DNA from: Kocuria dechangensis | GTDB taxonomy: Bacteria > Actinomycetota > Actinomycetes > Actinomycetales > Micrococcaceae | Reading direction: 5' to 3' | Length of the DNA stretch: 64,000 nt | Assembly (NCBI RefSeq): GCF_014636775.1 | Contig: NZ_BMEQ01000014.1 | Location: 1-64,000 of the forward strand | In this document: one piece after another, positions 35,753-44,507 of the stretch | Layout of the letters: every line of letters starts with the position of its first letter | How positions within the stretch are numbered: position 1 is the stretch's first letter | Made by a program: the position numbers and the translations under genes | The notes under the pieces: generated by a model | What the model saw: the letters and a program-made list of their open reading frames with translations, nothing else | Told to the model about the DNA's origin: nothing | Databases searched by the model: none

Positions 35753-37396
35753 ATGGTTCAGGTTCAAGAGCTGGTGATCAAGAACGCGGTCGTCCGTACC
35801 GTCGACGCCCGGGACTCCGTCCACAGCGCCGTCCTTCTGCGGGACGGCCGGATTGCGGCGGTAGGCACGGAAGGAGAAGTGCGGGCAGCCGCAGCCCGTG
35901 ACGCAGAGATTTTCGACGCCAATGGCCGGACCGTGGTGCCGGGTTTCATCGACGCGCACAACCACATGAGCATCGCGGCTTTCGACCCGGTCTCCGTGGA
36001 CTGCTCGACCCCACCGATGACCACGATGGACGAAGTGCTCACCGCGATCGAAGCGCACTGCAAGAACCTGCCGACCGGTCAATGGGCCCGCGGTTTTGGG
36101 TTCCACATGACCAAAATCAGCGAAATGCGCAACCCGACCCGGTACGAGCTCGACGAGGTGGCCCCTCACAACCCGTTCTTCCTCAGCGATGCCAGTTGTC
36201 ACGCCGGTTTCGCCAACAGCGCCGCCCTGGAGGCGGTGGGCATCAGTGCGTGCACCCCCGAACCCTGGGGCGGGGAGATTGAGCGCGACAGCAAGGGTGT
36301 CCCCACAGGAGTCCTGCTCGAAGCTGCGATGAACCTTGTGCAGTCCGCCTCCTGGGAGGACTACGCCGAACGCGACTGGGACACGGCGGTCGATCTGCTG
36401 GAAGCCAAGGCTCGGGACTATTTGGCCGTGGGGCTGACGGGGATCGGAGATGCCTGCGTCACGCAAAAGGCCGCTGAGCTCTACCGCCGGGCCGACGCGT
36501 CCGGGCGTCTGCCTCTCACCCTCCAGCAACTCCACGGCGGTGATCACTTCTTTGCCCAGCAGGACCTGCGGCGCACCGACATCGTCGATCGCATTCATCG
36601 GGCCGACAGCCACATGCTCCGCAGCGGCACGATGAAGATCTTCGTCGACCGTGCCTTCCCGGACGGCCCCGCCATTCACAAGCTCCACGACGGCTGCACC
36701 CAGCACGTGGGCACCAACTTCTACAACCCCCGGGAGGTCCACGACCTGGCGACCCAGGCCAGCGGCCTGGGCATCGATCTCGCCATCCACGGCATGGGCA
36801 ACTGCGCCGTCGATGCGGTCGCAGACGCCTACGAGACCGTCCGGCGCCGGACGGGGGAGGACACCATCCTCCGGCTCGAGCACGCCTTCGTCGCCGAACC
36901 CGCCCAGGCGTCCCGCCTGGCCGGGCTGGGCATCGACCTGGTCGCCAACCCGGGCCTGGCTCACACCTGGGGCGATGTGTTCACCGAATGGCGCGGTGAC
37001 GACCAGAAGCACCTGCGGGTCCTGCCCGTGCGCAGCATGATCGACGCCGGCGTCCGCGTCAGCTTCGCCTCCGACCACCCCTGCGGGATCTACTCCCCCG
37101 CCGAGATCATGTGGAACGCCGTGGCCCGGCGGCACTACACCGGCGCCTACATCGACCCCGAGGAGGCCGTCACCGCGGCTGAAGCCCTGCGCGCCTACAC
37201 CATCAATCCCGCTCACGCCTCCGGCCGCGCCCACGAGGAAGGCAGCATCGAGGTCGGCAAACGCGCCAACATCCTCGTCCTCGACCGGGACCCTCTCACC
37301 TGCCCCACCGACGACCTGCGCTTTTTGACCGTCGACCGCACCTACGTCGACGGGGAAATGGTCTACCAACGGCAGGAACAGAACGCCACCGTCTGA
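35753..37396 (+). CDS. Amidohydrolase family 3 (YtcJ-like) metal-dependent hydrolase
   Basis: A 547-residue TIM-barrel amidohydrolase. It has the N-terminal beta-sandwich (VIKNAVVRTVDARDSVHSAV), the metal motif VVPGFIDAHNHM (HxH near residue 68), a bridging Lys candidate in MKIFVDRAFP and later His and Asp ligands (RLEHAFV; VSFASDHP). Family members hydrolyse amides, imides or cyclic ureas. The start follows TGGAGA. Between an aminotransferase and an amine oxidase, release of an amine from an N-acyl compound is a reasonable guess, not proven. Confidence 0.85.
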   Translation: MVQVQELVIKNAVVRTVDARDSVHSAVLLRDGRIAAVGTEGEVRAAAARDAEIFDANGRTVVPGFIDAHNHMSIAAFDPVSVDCSTPPMTTMDEVLTAIEAHCKNLPTGQWARGFGFHMTKISEMRNPTRYELDEVAPHNPFFLSDASCHAGFANSAALEAVGISACTPEPWGGEIERDSKGVPTGVLLEAAMNLVQSASWEDYAERDWDTAVDLLEAKARDYLAVGLTGIGDACVTQKAAELYRRADASGRLPLTLQQLHGGDHFFAQQDLRRTDIVDRIHRADSHMLRSGTMKIFVDRAFPDGPAIHKLHDGCTQHVGTNFYNPREVHDLATQASGLGIDLAIHGMGNCAVDAVADAYETVRRRTGEDTILRLEHAFVAEPAQASRLAGLGIDLVANPGLAHTWGDVFTEWRGDDQKHLRVLPVRSMIDAGVRVSFASDHPCGIYSPAEIMWNAVARRHYTGAYIDPEEAVTAAEALRAYTINPAHASGRAHEEGSIEVGKRANILVLDRDPLTCPTDDLRFLTVDRTYVDGEMVYQRQEQNATV

Positions 37397-37573
37397 GGCA
37401 GACCTCGTTTCACCGCCTCACCTCGCGCCCGAAGCTGCCCGAGGAGTCCGGGCCCTGTCCTATCGGCCTCTCCAGCCGCCCATCGCCCCTTCCCGGCCGG
37501 CGTGCGATGCCGCCTCTGTCTTGTTCTTTCCCTCATCCACTACGTCCGCTGAACACCTGAAGGAAACCCCGTC

Positions 37574-39571
37574 ATGAATCTTCCTGCTGTCGACACCAAT
37601 GCGCACCACCCCGGCCACCTGGCTTCCCGTCCGGCCTCTCCGCTGTCCAGCCTGACGGCCGACGAGTTCGTACACATCCGCGACATCCTCTCGGCCCAGC
37701 CGACCTTCACCGCCACCACCCGGTTCGCCTACGTGGGCCTGGAGGAGCCGCACAAGCGCGAGGTGCTGGCCTACCAGGACGGCACCGCTGCCCGTCCGGA
37801 GCGCCGGGCGCGGGTCATGCTGCTGGACATGGCCACCGGCGCCTCCACCGACAACATCGTCTCCCTCGACGAGGCACGCGTGGTCAGCACCGTGGCGGTC
37901 GATCCGGCCGAGGGACAGGTCCCGGTGCTGCTGGAGGAGTTCGACGACATCACCGGGATCTGTGCTGCCGACCCCCGGTGGGTGCAGGCGCTGACCGACC
38001 GGGGCACCACCCCGGAGAAGGTGATGTGCGTGCCCCTGTCGGCCGGTTCCTACGGCTTCGAGGAAGAAGTCGGCCGCCGGATCGTGCGCGTGCTCGGCTT
38101 CTACCAGGACTACCCCGAGGACCACCCCTGGGCCCACCCGGTGGAGGGGCTCTCCGCCTACGTGGACCTGACCGACCGCAAGATCACGCGCCTGATCGAC
38201 ACCGGCATCTCCCCCATCCCGGCCGAGTCGGGGAACTTCGACGACCCCGCCGTGCAGGGCGAGCCGCTGAGCACGCTCAAGCCCATCGAAATCACCCAGC
38301 CCGAAGGCCCCAGCTTCACCGTCGAGGGCGAGACGGTGAGCTGGGCGAACTGGAAGTTCGACCTCGGCTTCGACGCCCGTGAAGGACTGATCCTGCGCAA
38401 CCTCACCTTCAGCGACAACGGTGAAGAGCGCCCGGTCATCTACCGCGCCGCTCTGGCCGAGATGGTCGTTCCCTACGGGGATCCGTCCCCCACCCGGTTC
38501 TGGCAGAACTACTTCGACCTGGGCGAATACCTCTTCGGGCGCTTCACCAACTCTCTGGAACTGGGCTGCGACTGCCTGGGAGAGATCAAGTACTTCGACG
38601 TCACCCTGGCCGACGAGGCCGGCACCCCGTTCACCATCAAGAACGGGATCTGCATGCACGAGGAGGACTTCGGCACCCTCTGGAAGCACACCGACATGTT
38701 CACCGGCTCCAACGAGGTCCGCCGTTCCCGGCGCCTGGTGATCAGCACCTTCACCACCGTGGCCAACTACGACTACGGCTTCTACTGGTACCTCTACCTG
38801 GACGGGACCATCGAGCTGGAGGCCAAGCTCACCGGCATGCTCTTCACCTCCGGCTACACCGAGGACAACGCCCCCTACACCTCCCTGGTCGCCCCCGGGC
38901 TGGGCGGCCCGTACCACCAGCACCTGTTCAGCGCCCGCCTGGACATGATGGTTGACGGCCTGGCCAACGCCGTGGACGAGGTCGAGGCGGTGCGCCTGCC
39001 CTTCAGCGAGTTCAATGACCGGGGGGAAGCCTTCACCAAGTCCGTCACCCGCCTGGCCACCGAGCAGAGCGCCGCCCGGGAAGCCAACGGTTCCGTGGGC
39101 CGGTCCTGGCACATCGTCAACACCGAGAAGACCAACCGGCTGGGCCAGCCCACCGGTTACATGCTCTACCCCGGGGACAACCCCACCCTGATGGCCGATC
39201 CGGGCTCGTCCCTGGCCGCCCGGGCGGCGTTCGCCACCAAGCACCTGTGGGTCACCCAGTACGACCCGGCCGAGCGCTACGCGGCCGGGGACTTCGTCCA
39301 CCAGAGCACCGGCGGCGGGGGCCTGCCGGCCTTCACCGCCCAGGACCGCTCCGTGGACGGTGAGGACATCGTGGTGTGGCACACCTTCGGGCCCACCCAC
39401 TTCCCACGCCCGGAGGACTGGCCGGTCATGCCCACCGACTACGCCAAGTTCACGCTCAAGCCCTATGGGTTCTTCACCAGGAACCCTGCGCTGAACGTGC
39501 CGCCGAACAAGGCCGCCGCCGGACACTGCACCAACCCTGAGCCCGGCAAGGCCCACGGCTGCCACGACTGA
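37574..39571 (+). CDS. Copper-containing primary-amine oxidase (TPQ enzyme)
   Basis: A 665-residue copper amine oxidase. The cofactor motif TTVANYDYG places the tyrosine that becomes topaquinone at residue 399. His pairs for copper appear in PYHQHLFSARLD and VWHTFGPTHFPRPED, and the catalytic base Asp region is in AAYVGL-like TRFAYVGLEEPHK and ARVMLLD. The enzyme deaminates a primary amine (such as phenylethylamine, tyramine or histamine) to the aldehyde with NH3 and H2O2. No signal peptide is visible, so it should be cytoplasmic, as in Arthrobacter. An aldehyde dehydrogenase gene for the product lies at 44508. Confidence 0.93.
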   Translation: MNLPAVDTNAHHPGHLASRPASPLSSLTADEFVHIRDILSAQPTFTATTRFAYVGLEEPHKREVLAYQDGTAARPERRARVMLLDMATGASTDNIVSLDEARVVSTVAVDPAEGQVPVLLEEFDDITGICAADPRWVQALTDRGTTPEKVMCVPLSAGSYGFEEEVGRRIVRVLGFYQDYPEDHPWAHPVEGLSAYVDLTDRKITRLIDTGISPIPAESGNFDDPAVQGEPLSTLKPIEITQPEGPSFTVEGETVSWANWKFDLGFDAREGLILRNLTFSDNGEERPVIYRAALAEMVVPYGDPSPTRFWQNYFDLGEYLFGRFTNSLELGCDCLGEIKYFDVTLADEAGTPFTIKNGICMHEEDFGTLWKHTDMFTGSNEVRRSRRLVISTFTTVANYDYGFYWYLYLDGTIELEAKLTGMLFTSGYTEDNAPYTSLVAPGLGGPYHQHLFSARLDMMVDGLANAVDEVEAVRLPFSEFNDRGEAFTKSVTRLATEQSAAREANGSVGRSWHIVNTEKTNRLGQPTGYMLYPGDNPTLMADPGSSLAARAAFATKHLWVTQYDPAERYAAGDFVHQSTGGGGLPAFTAQDRSVDGEDIVVWHTFGPTHFPRPEDWPVMPTDYAKFTLKPYGFFTRNPALNVPPNKAAAGHCTNPEPGKAHGCHD

Positions 39572-39595
39572 TCACACACGACTGAACAGTTCACC

Positions 39596-40117
39596 GTGGA
39601 AGCCCTTCACCTGGGCTGTGTCGGCCTGGCCGCGGCCGGTGCGTGCTGCACCGCCGCGGCCAGACCCCGCGCACTGCCCCTAGACCTCATCGGCGCCGTG
39701 CTCATGGTCCTGGCCATGATCGACACCGCCGTCCATCTCAGCCCCGTCCCCACCGCCGGGTGGGCGCTGCTCCTGGGGGGCACCGCACTGCTCACGGCCT
39801 TCCGGCGCAGCCCCTCCCGCATCGGCAACACGAACCCACTCCACGGCGCCATGACCGTCCACCGCAACATCGGTGCGATCCTCATGGCGGCCTTGCTGGT
39901 GTGCATGGATGCCCACCACAGCACCACCGGATCCGGTGGCCACGCCGGTCACTCGGCCAACCTCCTGGCCCTGAGCCTCGGCCTGGGGTCAGTGGGGTAC
40001 ACCATCGCCAGCATCTGGCTCGCCGCCCGCCGGAGCCGCATTTCTCGCCCTCACCGCCTCGAGGCAGCCCTCATGGGCGCCTCCGTGGCCCTGATGGCCC
40101 TCGCCAGCCTCGCCTGA
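39596..40117 (+). CDS. His-rich integral membrane protein
   Basis: A 173-residue protein with five or six hydrophobic segments from a GTG start 24 bases after the amine oxidase. Histidines and Met cluster in and beside the loops (AVHLSPV; LHGAMTVHRNI; CMDAHHST; GHAGHSANL), and two Cys lie near residues 17-18. This suggests metal handling, perhaps copper for the oxidase, but I recognise no named family. The spacing implies co-transcription with the oxidase. Confidence 0.6.
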   Translation: MEALHLGCVGLAAAGACCTAAARPRALPLDLIGAVLMVLAMIDTAVHLSPVPTAGWALLLGGTALLTAFRRSPSRIGNTNPLHGAMTVHRNIGAILMAALLVCMDAHHSTTGSGGHAGHSANLLALSLGLGSVGYTIASIWLAARRSRISRPHRLEAALMGASVALMALASLA

Positions 40118-40201
40118 GTCGGCAGAGCTTTCACCACTGATCCGTTGCCAGCTGCTTCCTGCACGAGCCGGCCCATCACATCACCAAGGAACGGATTTCT
40201 C

Positions 40202-41689
40202 ATGTCTGAACCCACCACGGGCACCGCGCCCGCGCTGAAGCGCAACGCGGTCGGGGTGCCTGGCATCGTCTTCTTCGTCGTCGCCGCGGCAGCACCACTG
40301 GCCGCAGCCCTGGGCGCCTCCCCGATGGGCTTCATGGCCCTGGGAGTAGGAGCGCCCGGAGCCTACGTCATTGCCGGGGCCGTGCTGATCCTGTTTGCCG
40401 TCGGCTACGGGGCCATGAGCCGCCACGTCACCAGCTCGGCAGGCTTCGCCGCATACCTGGAGGAAGGCTTCGGCCGCATCACCGGGTTCGCCGGCGCGGC
40501 GGTCGCCTTGCTGTCCTACCACTGCATGCTCCTGGGCCTCTACGGCCTGTTCGGCTTTTTCTGCAGCGCCGTGATCGGCGAGCTGACCGGGGTGCAGATC
40601 GACTGGAAACTGTGGACTGCGCTGGCCTGGGCCGGTGTGGCCTTACTGGGGTACCTCGAGATCAATCTCAGCGCCAAGGTGCTCGGAGTGTTGATGGTCG
40701 GGGAGGTCCTCATCCTCCTCATCTTCGACATCGCGGTGCTCTCCCAGGGCGGATCCACCGGGGTGAACCTGGATTCCTTCCAGCCGACCAACGTGTTCTC
40801 CAACGGCCTGGGGGTGGCCATGCTCTTCGCCGCAGCCTCGTTCGTCGGTTTTGAAGCCACCGCCATCTACGGCGAGGAAGCCAAGGACCCCGCACGCACC
40901 ATCCCGCGCGCCACCTACGTGGCCGTGGTCCTGATCGCGGTCTTCTACGCCCTGTCCACCTGGGCCATCGCCCTGGCCCACGGCAGCGACACGATCCAGC
41001 AGGCCGCCACGGACGATCCTGCCGGGTTCGTCTTCGCCGTCAACACCCAGTACGTCGGACAGTGGTCGACCGTGGTCATGAACGTGCTGCTGGTGACGAG
41101 TACCTTCGCGGTCCTCGTGGCCTTCCACAACACGCTCTCGCGATACATGTTCTCCCTGGGCCGTTCGGGCATCCTGCCCCGTGCCCTGGGAGTCACCCAT
41201 CGACGGTGGCAGTCCCCCCACAAGGCCAGCATCGCGGTCACCGCTGTCACCCTGGCCGTCGTGGGGACGTTCATGATCACTGGAGCCGATCCTTTCGCGC
41301 AGCTCTACGCGTGGCTCGTCGGAGTCGGCACCGTGGGCGTGCTGGTCATGCAAGCCGCCACCTCCCTCGCCGTCGTGGCCTTCTTCCTCCGAAAAAAGCC
41401 CAGCGAGTTCCGCCTGTGGACCTGTGCGATCGCTCCCATACTGGGGGCCTTGGGTCTGCTCACCGCCGCCTACCTGGCCGTGGCCAACTGGGACCTGCTG
41501 GCCGGCGCCACCTCCGGGCTCCCGACGCTGCTGCCCTGGCTCGTGGTCGTGGCCGCCGTCCTCGGCGTGGCCTGGGCCGTGGCTACACGAGGCACCGCCA
41601 CCTCACTTGCCGCGTCCTTCGGCGACAGCAACGGCGAAGAGGCCCAAGCCCTCATCTCAGGGGCAGTCGCCCCTCATGCCCGCCGTTGA
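40202..41689 (+). CDS. APC-superfamily amino acid/amine permease
   Basis: A 495-residue permease with about twelve membrane segments. It starts with the APC-typical GVPGIVFFVVAAAAPLAAAL and later GFEATAIYGEEAKDPARTI, the conserved F/GFE...EE..NP-like loop. It likely imports the amine or amino acid used by the module. AAGGAAC precedes the start. A 628-bp gene-free gap follows, so the run from 34216 may end here. Confidence 0.87.
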   Translation: MSEPTTGTAPALKRNAVGVPGIVFFVVAAAAPLAAALGASPMGFMALGVGAPGAYVIAGAVLILFAVGYGAMSRHVTSSAGFAAYLEEGFGRITGFAGAAVALLSYHCMLLGLYGLFGFFCSAVIGELTGVQIDWKLWTALAWAGVALLGYLEINLSAKVLGVLMVGEVLILLIFDIAVLSQGGSTGVNLDSFQPTNVFSNGLGVAMLFAAASFVGFEATAIYGEEAKDPARTIPRATYVAVVLIAVFYALSTWAIALAHGSDTIQQAATDDPAGFVFAVNTQYVGQWSTVVMNVLLVTSTFAVLVAFHNTLSRYMFSLGRSGILPRALGVTHRRWQSPHKASIAVTAVTLAVVGTFMITGADPFAQLYAWLVGVGTVGVLVMQAATSLAVVAFFLRKKPSEFRLWTCAIAPILGALGLLTAAYLAVANWDLLAGATSGLPTLLPWLVVVAAVLGVAWAVATRGTATSLAASFGDSNGEEAQALISGAVAPHARR

Positions 41690-42317
41690 CGAGCAAGGCA
41701 ACATCGGCACCACTGGGCCATTACCGCACTCGTGCCCTGGCGGGTGCCTTGCCCATCGGCGCAGATCCCAGGGATCGGCTCTCGACCGAGAGAACCGGAG
41801 CACCGTCAAGGACCCGAGCCGCGGCAATGGCGGCACAGAGCACCGCATGAGGAGACCAAGTACCGCTTTCATGCCGCGGTAGCACTCAGAAGCACCCGTG
41901 CGCCCACGGCAGCACTGCATAGATTCGATCCATCGTCGAGGTCCTCGTGGAACAGCCAGTTCGAGCGGTGCTGGCCCCGAGGGCCTCGACGTCTTTCTCA
42001 GGTCGACCATCTCCGGTGCTGCACAGCAGATTCCAGGCCTCCCGGCGCACGCTCCCTGAGCCCAGAGGCCTGCGGAAACGACTTTCCTGGGATGGACAGC
42101 ACAATGCTGGAATCCCTCGGGCGACCCGGTGGAGACGACGGAGCTCGACCGAACAGTGATGGCCTGAACTGATGATTTGATTTTTAAATTGGACCATTGT
42201 GAATTGTGGCTTGTGCGCGCCCACACCGGGCGCCACGATGAAAGGATTGGATCACTATAGGGAATTTTCCGCCCGGAAGGGTAGTGCATATTTCCCGTGG
42301 AAAGAAATGGAGTACTA
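41690..42317. other. Intergenic region with an AT-rich promoter-like stretch
   Basis: No gene was recognised in 628 bases. The last 150 bases are unusually AT-rich for this genome (around 42169-42200 and 42252-42262, with TTTTTAAATTGG and CACTATAGGG). They probably hold the promoter of the next gene. Confidence 0.5.
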
Positions 42318-43664
42318 ATGGCCAAGCTGACCCTGGAGGCAAGCCTTGACAGGTTCATTGAGAAGTTTTCGACGTCGGGTGGACTGACGCAGAAGGGCAA
42401 GCAGCTCATTCCTGGCGGATACAGCAGGAATTCTTTCAACTTCGGCCCCCACGCCGTCTTCGTGGACAAGGGCGATGGCGCTCACATCGAAACCGTCGAC
42501 GGCCACGCCCTGCTTGATCTCAACAACAACTTCACGGTCAACATCCTGGGACACAACCATCCGGCGATCATGTCGGCTCTCAGCGAGGCGATCCCGTCGG
42601 GCATCTCGTTCGGCAACCCCAGCACCCCGGAAGCGGAGCTCGCGCAGCTCCTGGTGGACCGCATACCCTCGGTGGAGAAGGTCCAGTTCTCCTGCTCGGC
42701 CTCGGAATCGTGCATGAGCGCGGTGCGCATCGCCCGGGCGTACACGGGCAAGACGAAGATCGCGAAGGTCGAGGGGGGATATCACGGGTTCACCGATCCC
42801 CTCAGCATCTCCGCCCACCCGGTCCCCGGTCCGGACACTGGCACGGCCTCCGACCCGCAGCCGATGGCTGACAGTGGCGGGATTCCCGTCGAGAACGTGG
42901 ACAACGTTGTGTTGTTGACGCAGAACGACCGTGCCGGCGCCGAGCGGATCCTCCGGGCGAACGCCGGCTCGCTGGCCTGCGTCATCGTCGAGCTCGAGAG
43001 CGGTGCCGGAGGGTTCGTCACCCTGGATCAGGAGTTCGTCGAGGACCTGCGGGCGCTGACGAAGGAACTGGGGATCGTCCTGATCTTCGACGAGACCATC
43101 ACGCTGCGTGCCAGCTACCACGGACTACAGGGGGTGTACGGGGTGACCCCCGACCTCACCGTGATGGGCAAGATGATCGGCGGCGGCATGCCCCTGGGGG
43201 CAGTCGGTGGTGCCGCCGAGGTCATGAGCGTGCTGGAGAACGGGAAGGTCGTCATCTCCGGCACCCACCACGGCCACAAGCTGGCCGTGATTGCGGGCAT
43301 CGCCTGCATGTCCACCATGGATGAAGCGGCATTCACCAAGCTCAACGGTCAGGCTGGCCGCATCCTGACCGAGATCAACCAGTGGAGCGCCGGGAGGAAC
43401 CACCCGTTCCGGATCCTGGGCAAGGGAAACTCCCACCTGGGATACGTCTACCTCAAGTCCCCCGAGGCGACGGTGCGCACGCACCGCGACTACTGGACCA
43501 ATGTGGACACCGAGAAGCTGCAGACCTGCTCCCTGGAGCTGGCCAACCGTGGGTTCTTCCCCGTCCACCGCGGTGAGTTCTCGTTGTCGTTGCCGATGAC
43601 GGACGAGGACATCACGTCCTTCATCGAGACGCTCAAGCAGATCGTCGAGGACATCGGGGCCTGA
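42318..43664 (+). CDS. Glutamate-1-semialdehyde aminotransferase-like class III enzyme
   Basis: A 448-residue PLP enzyme of the HemL-like branch. It opens with IPGGYSRNSF and contains VQFSCSASESCMSAVRIARA, VEGGYHGF, LIFDETITLR (Asp for the PLP ring) and MGKMIGGGMPLGAVGG with the Schiff-base Lys near residue 285. HemL itself has the same order but keeps NSGTEA where this has SASES. It is not in a haem operon, so it is probably a catabolic aminotransferase or mutase acting on an amino acid or beta-amino acid. A terminator follows. Confidence 0.85.
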   Translation: MAKLTLEASLDRFIEKFSTSGGLTQKGKQLIPGGYSRNSFNFGPHAVFVDKGDGAHIETVDGHALLDLNNNFTVNILGHNHPAIMSALSEAIPSGISFGNPSTPEAELAQLLVDRIPSVEKVQFSCSASESCMSAVRIARAYTGKTKIAKVEGGYHGFTDPLSISAHPVPGPDTGTASDPQPMADSGGIPVENVDNVVLLTQNDRAGAERILRANAGSLACVIVELESGAGGFVTLDQEFVEDLRALTKELGIVLIFDETITLRASYHGLQGVYGVTPDLTVMGKMIGGGMPLGAVGGAAEVMSVLENGKVVISGTHHGHKLAVIAGIACMSTMDEAAFTKLNGQAGRILTEINQWSAGRNHPFRILGKGNSHLGYVYLKSPEATVRTHRDYWTNVDTEKLQTCSLELANRGFFPVHRGEFSLSLPMTDEDITSFIETLKQIVEDIGA

Positions 43665-43666
43665 CG

Positions 43667-43704
43667 GTGGGGGGGCGCCGTCTGCAGACGACGCCCCCCC
43701 CCAC
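43667..43704 (+). terminator. Hairpin terminator after the aminotransferase
   Basis: GTGGGGGGGCG pairs with CGCCCCCCCCCAC around an inner CGTCTGCAGACG palindrome, directly after the stop codon. Confidence 0.7.
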
Positions 43705-43883
43705 TTCGACCCTCTTGCTGTTCCTTCGGCGGGCGCGGGGTGCAAGGGCAATCCTGCACGTTCCAGCCGCCCGTCCTGGCCTGATCCTCAGGCCCCGGGG
43801 AAGGGAACCGGGGCAGGCCACAGAGTCAACCGCTCTCAGTCGTTCCCTGGACGTCATCAAGGGGGCTGTATTGACGGGGACAA

Positions 43884-44312
43884 TCACATTGTCAACGGGA
43901 AGCAGCTCTTAGGGATGCGTTCCCATGTGTAGCTGTGGGGATGGTTCTCCCAGCGTTCCGCATCCGCATTCCACCGGAAGACGCGTCCGGTCACGTCCGA
44001 CCATGGAGTGCGGCGATCGGGCTCAAGGGCGCCGTACTCCAGGCGGGTCACACAACGTTTCTTGGCCATGCTGTGAGCCGGGGCGCGATCGTAAATCTGA
44101 TGCCAGCCCTGTTTCTCGGCCTCGGACAGGTCCTCCCACATCGAGCATTGAGAGCCAGACAGCAAAGCCTGACGGTAATCTGCTACCGCGCTTTCTTTCT
44201 CGAGGAGGACGGCCCGCTCAGCGGGAACCTGGGGCAGGGGCGCACTCGGCAGGTTTTCCTGGGGAGAGGGGCCCGTTTCCGGTGAAAATGTGATGCCTGA
44301 TACGGGTTGCAT
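43884..44312 (-). CDS. Hypothetical protein (142 residues)
   Basis: An ORF with GCTAGGAT before its ATG. The chain starts with a Pro/Ser-rich region (SPETGPSPQENLPSAPLPQ) followed by a mixed domain with Trp and Tyr residues (WEDLSEAEKQGWHQIYDRA; RVFRWNADAERWENHPHSY). Base composition is less GC-rich than in its neighbours, which could mean recent transfer. No family was recognised. It is convergent with the aminotransferase gene and lies beyond its terminator. Confidence 0.5.
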   Translation of the reverse strand: MQPVSGITFSPETGPSPQENLPSAPLPQVPAERAVLLEKESAVADYRQALLSGSQCSMWEDLSEAEKQGWHQIYDRAPAHSMAKKRCVTRLEYGALEPDRRTPWSDVTGRVFRWNADAERWENHPHSYTWERIPKSCFPLTM

Positions 44313-44507
44313 ATCCTAGCGCTTCCAGTGCTCTCATAGCGGTGGGCAGGCGACCATTCTGGGCAGGACTGCATAAGTATTCCCATTGACCTTGAATGCC
44401 TTTCGGGAGGCCCCAATATTCGCGGGACCTCCCGAAAGGCGTGTCAGTGCGAGCACCGATTGCACCGGTGAGAGTGACAGTGGTGCACGCGGTGATGGAG
44501 CTGTTGA

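Noticed and set aside
42318-43664. True HemL (haem biosynthesis)
   Set aside because: No haem genes nearby and the NSGTEA region differs (SASES), so I call it HemL-like only.
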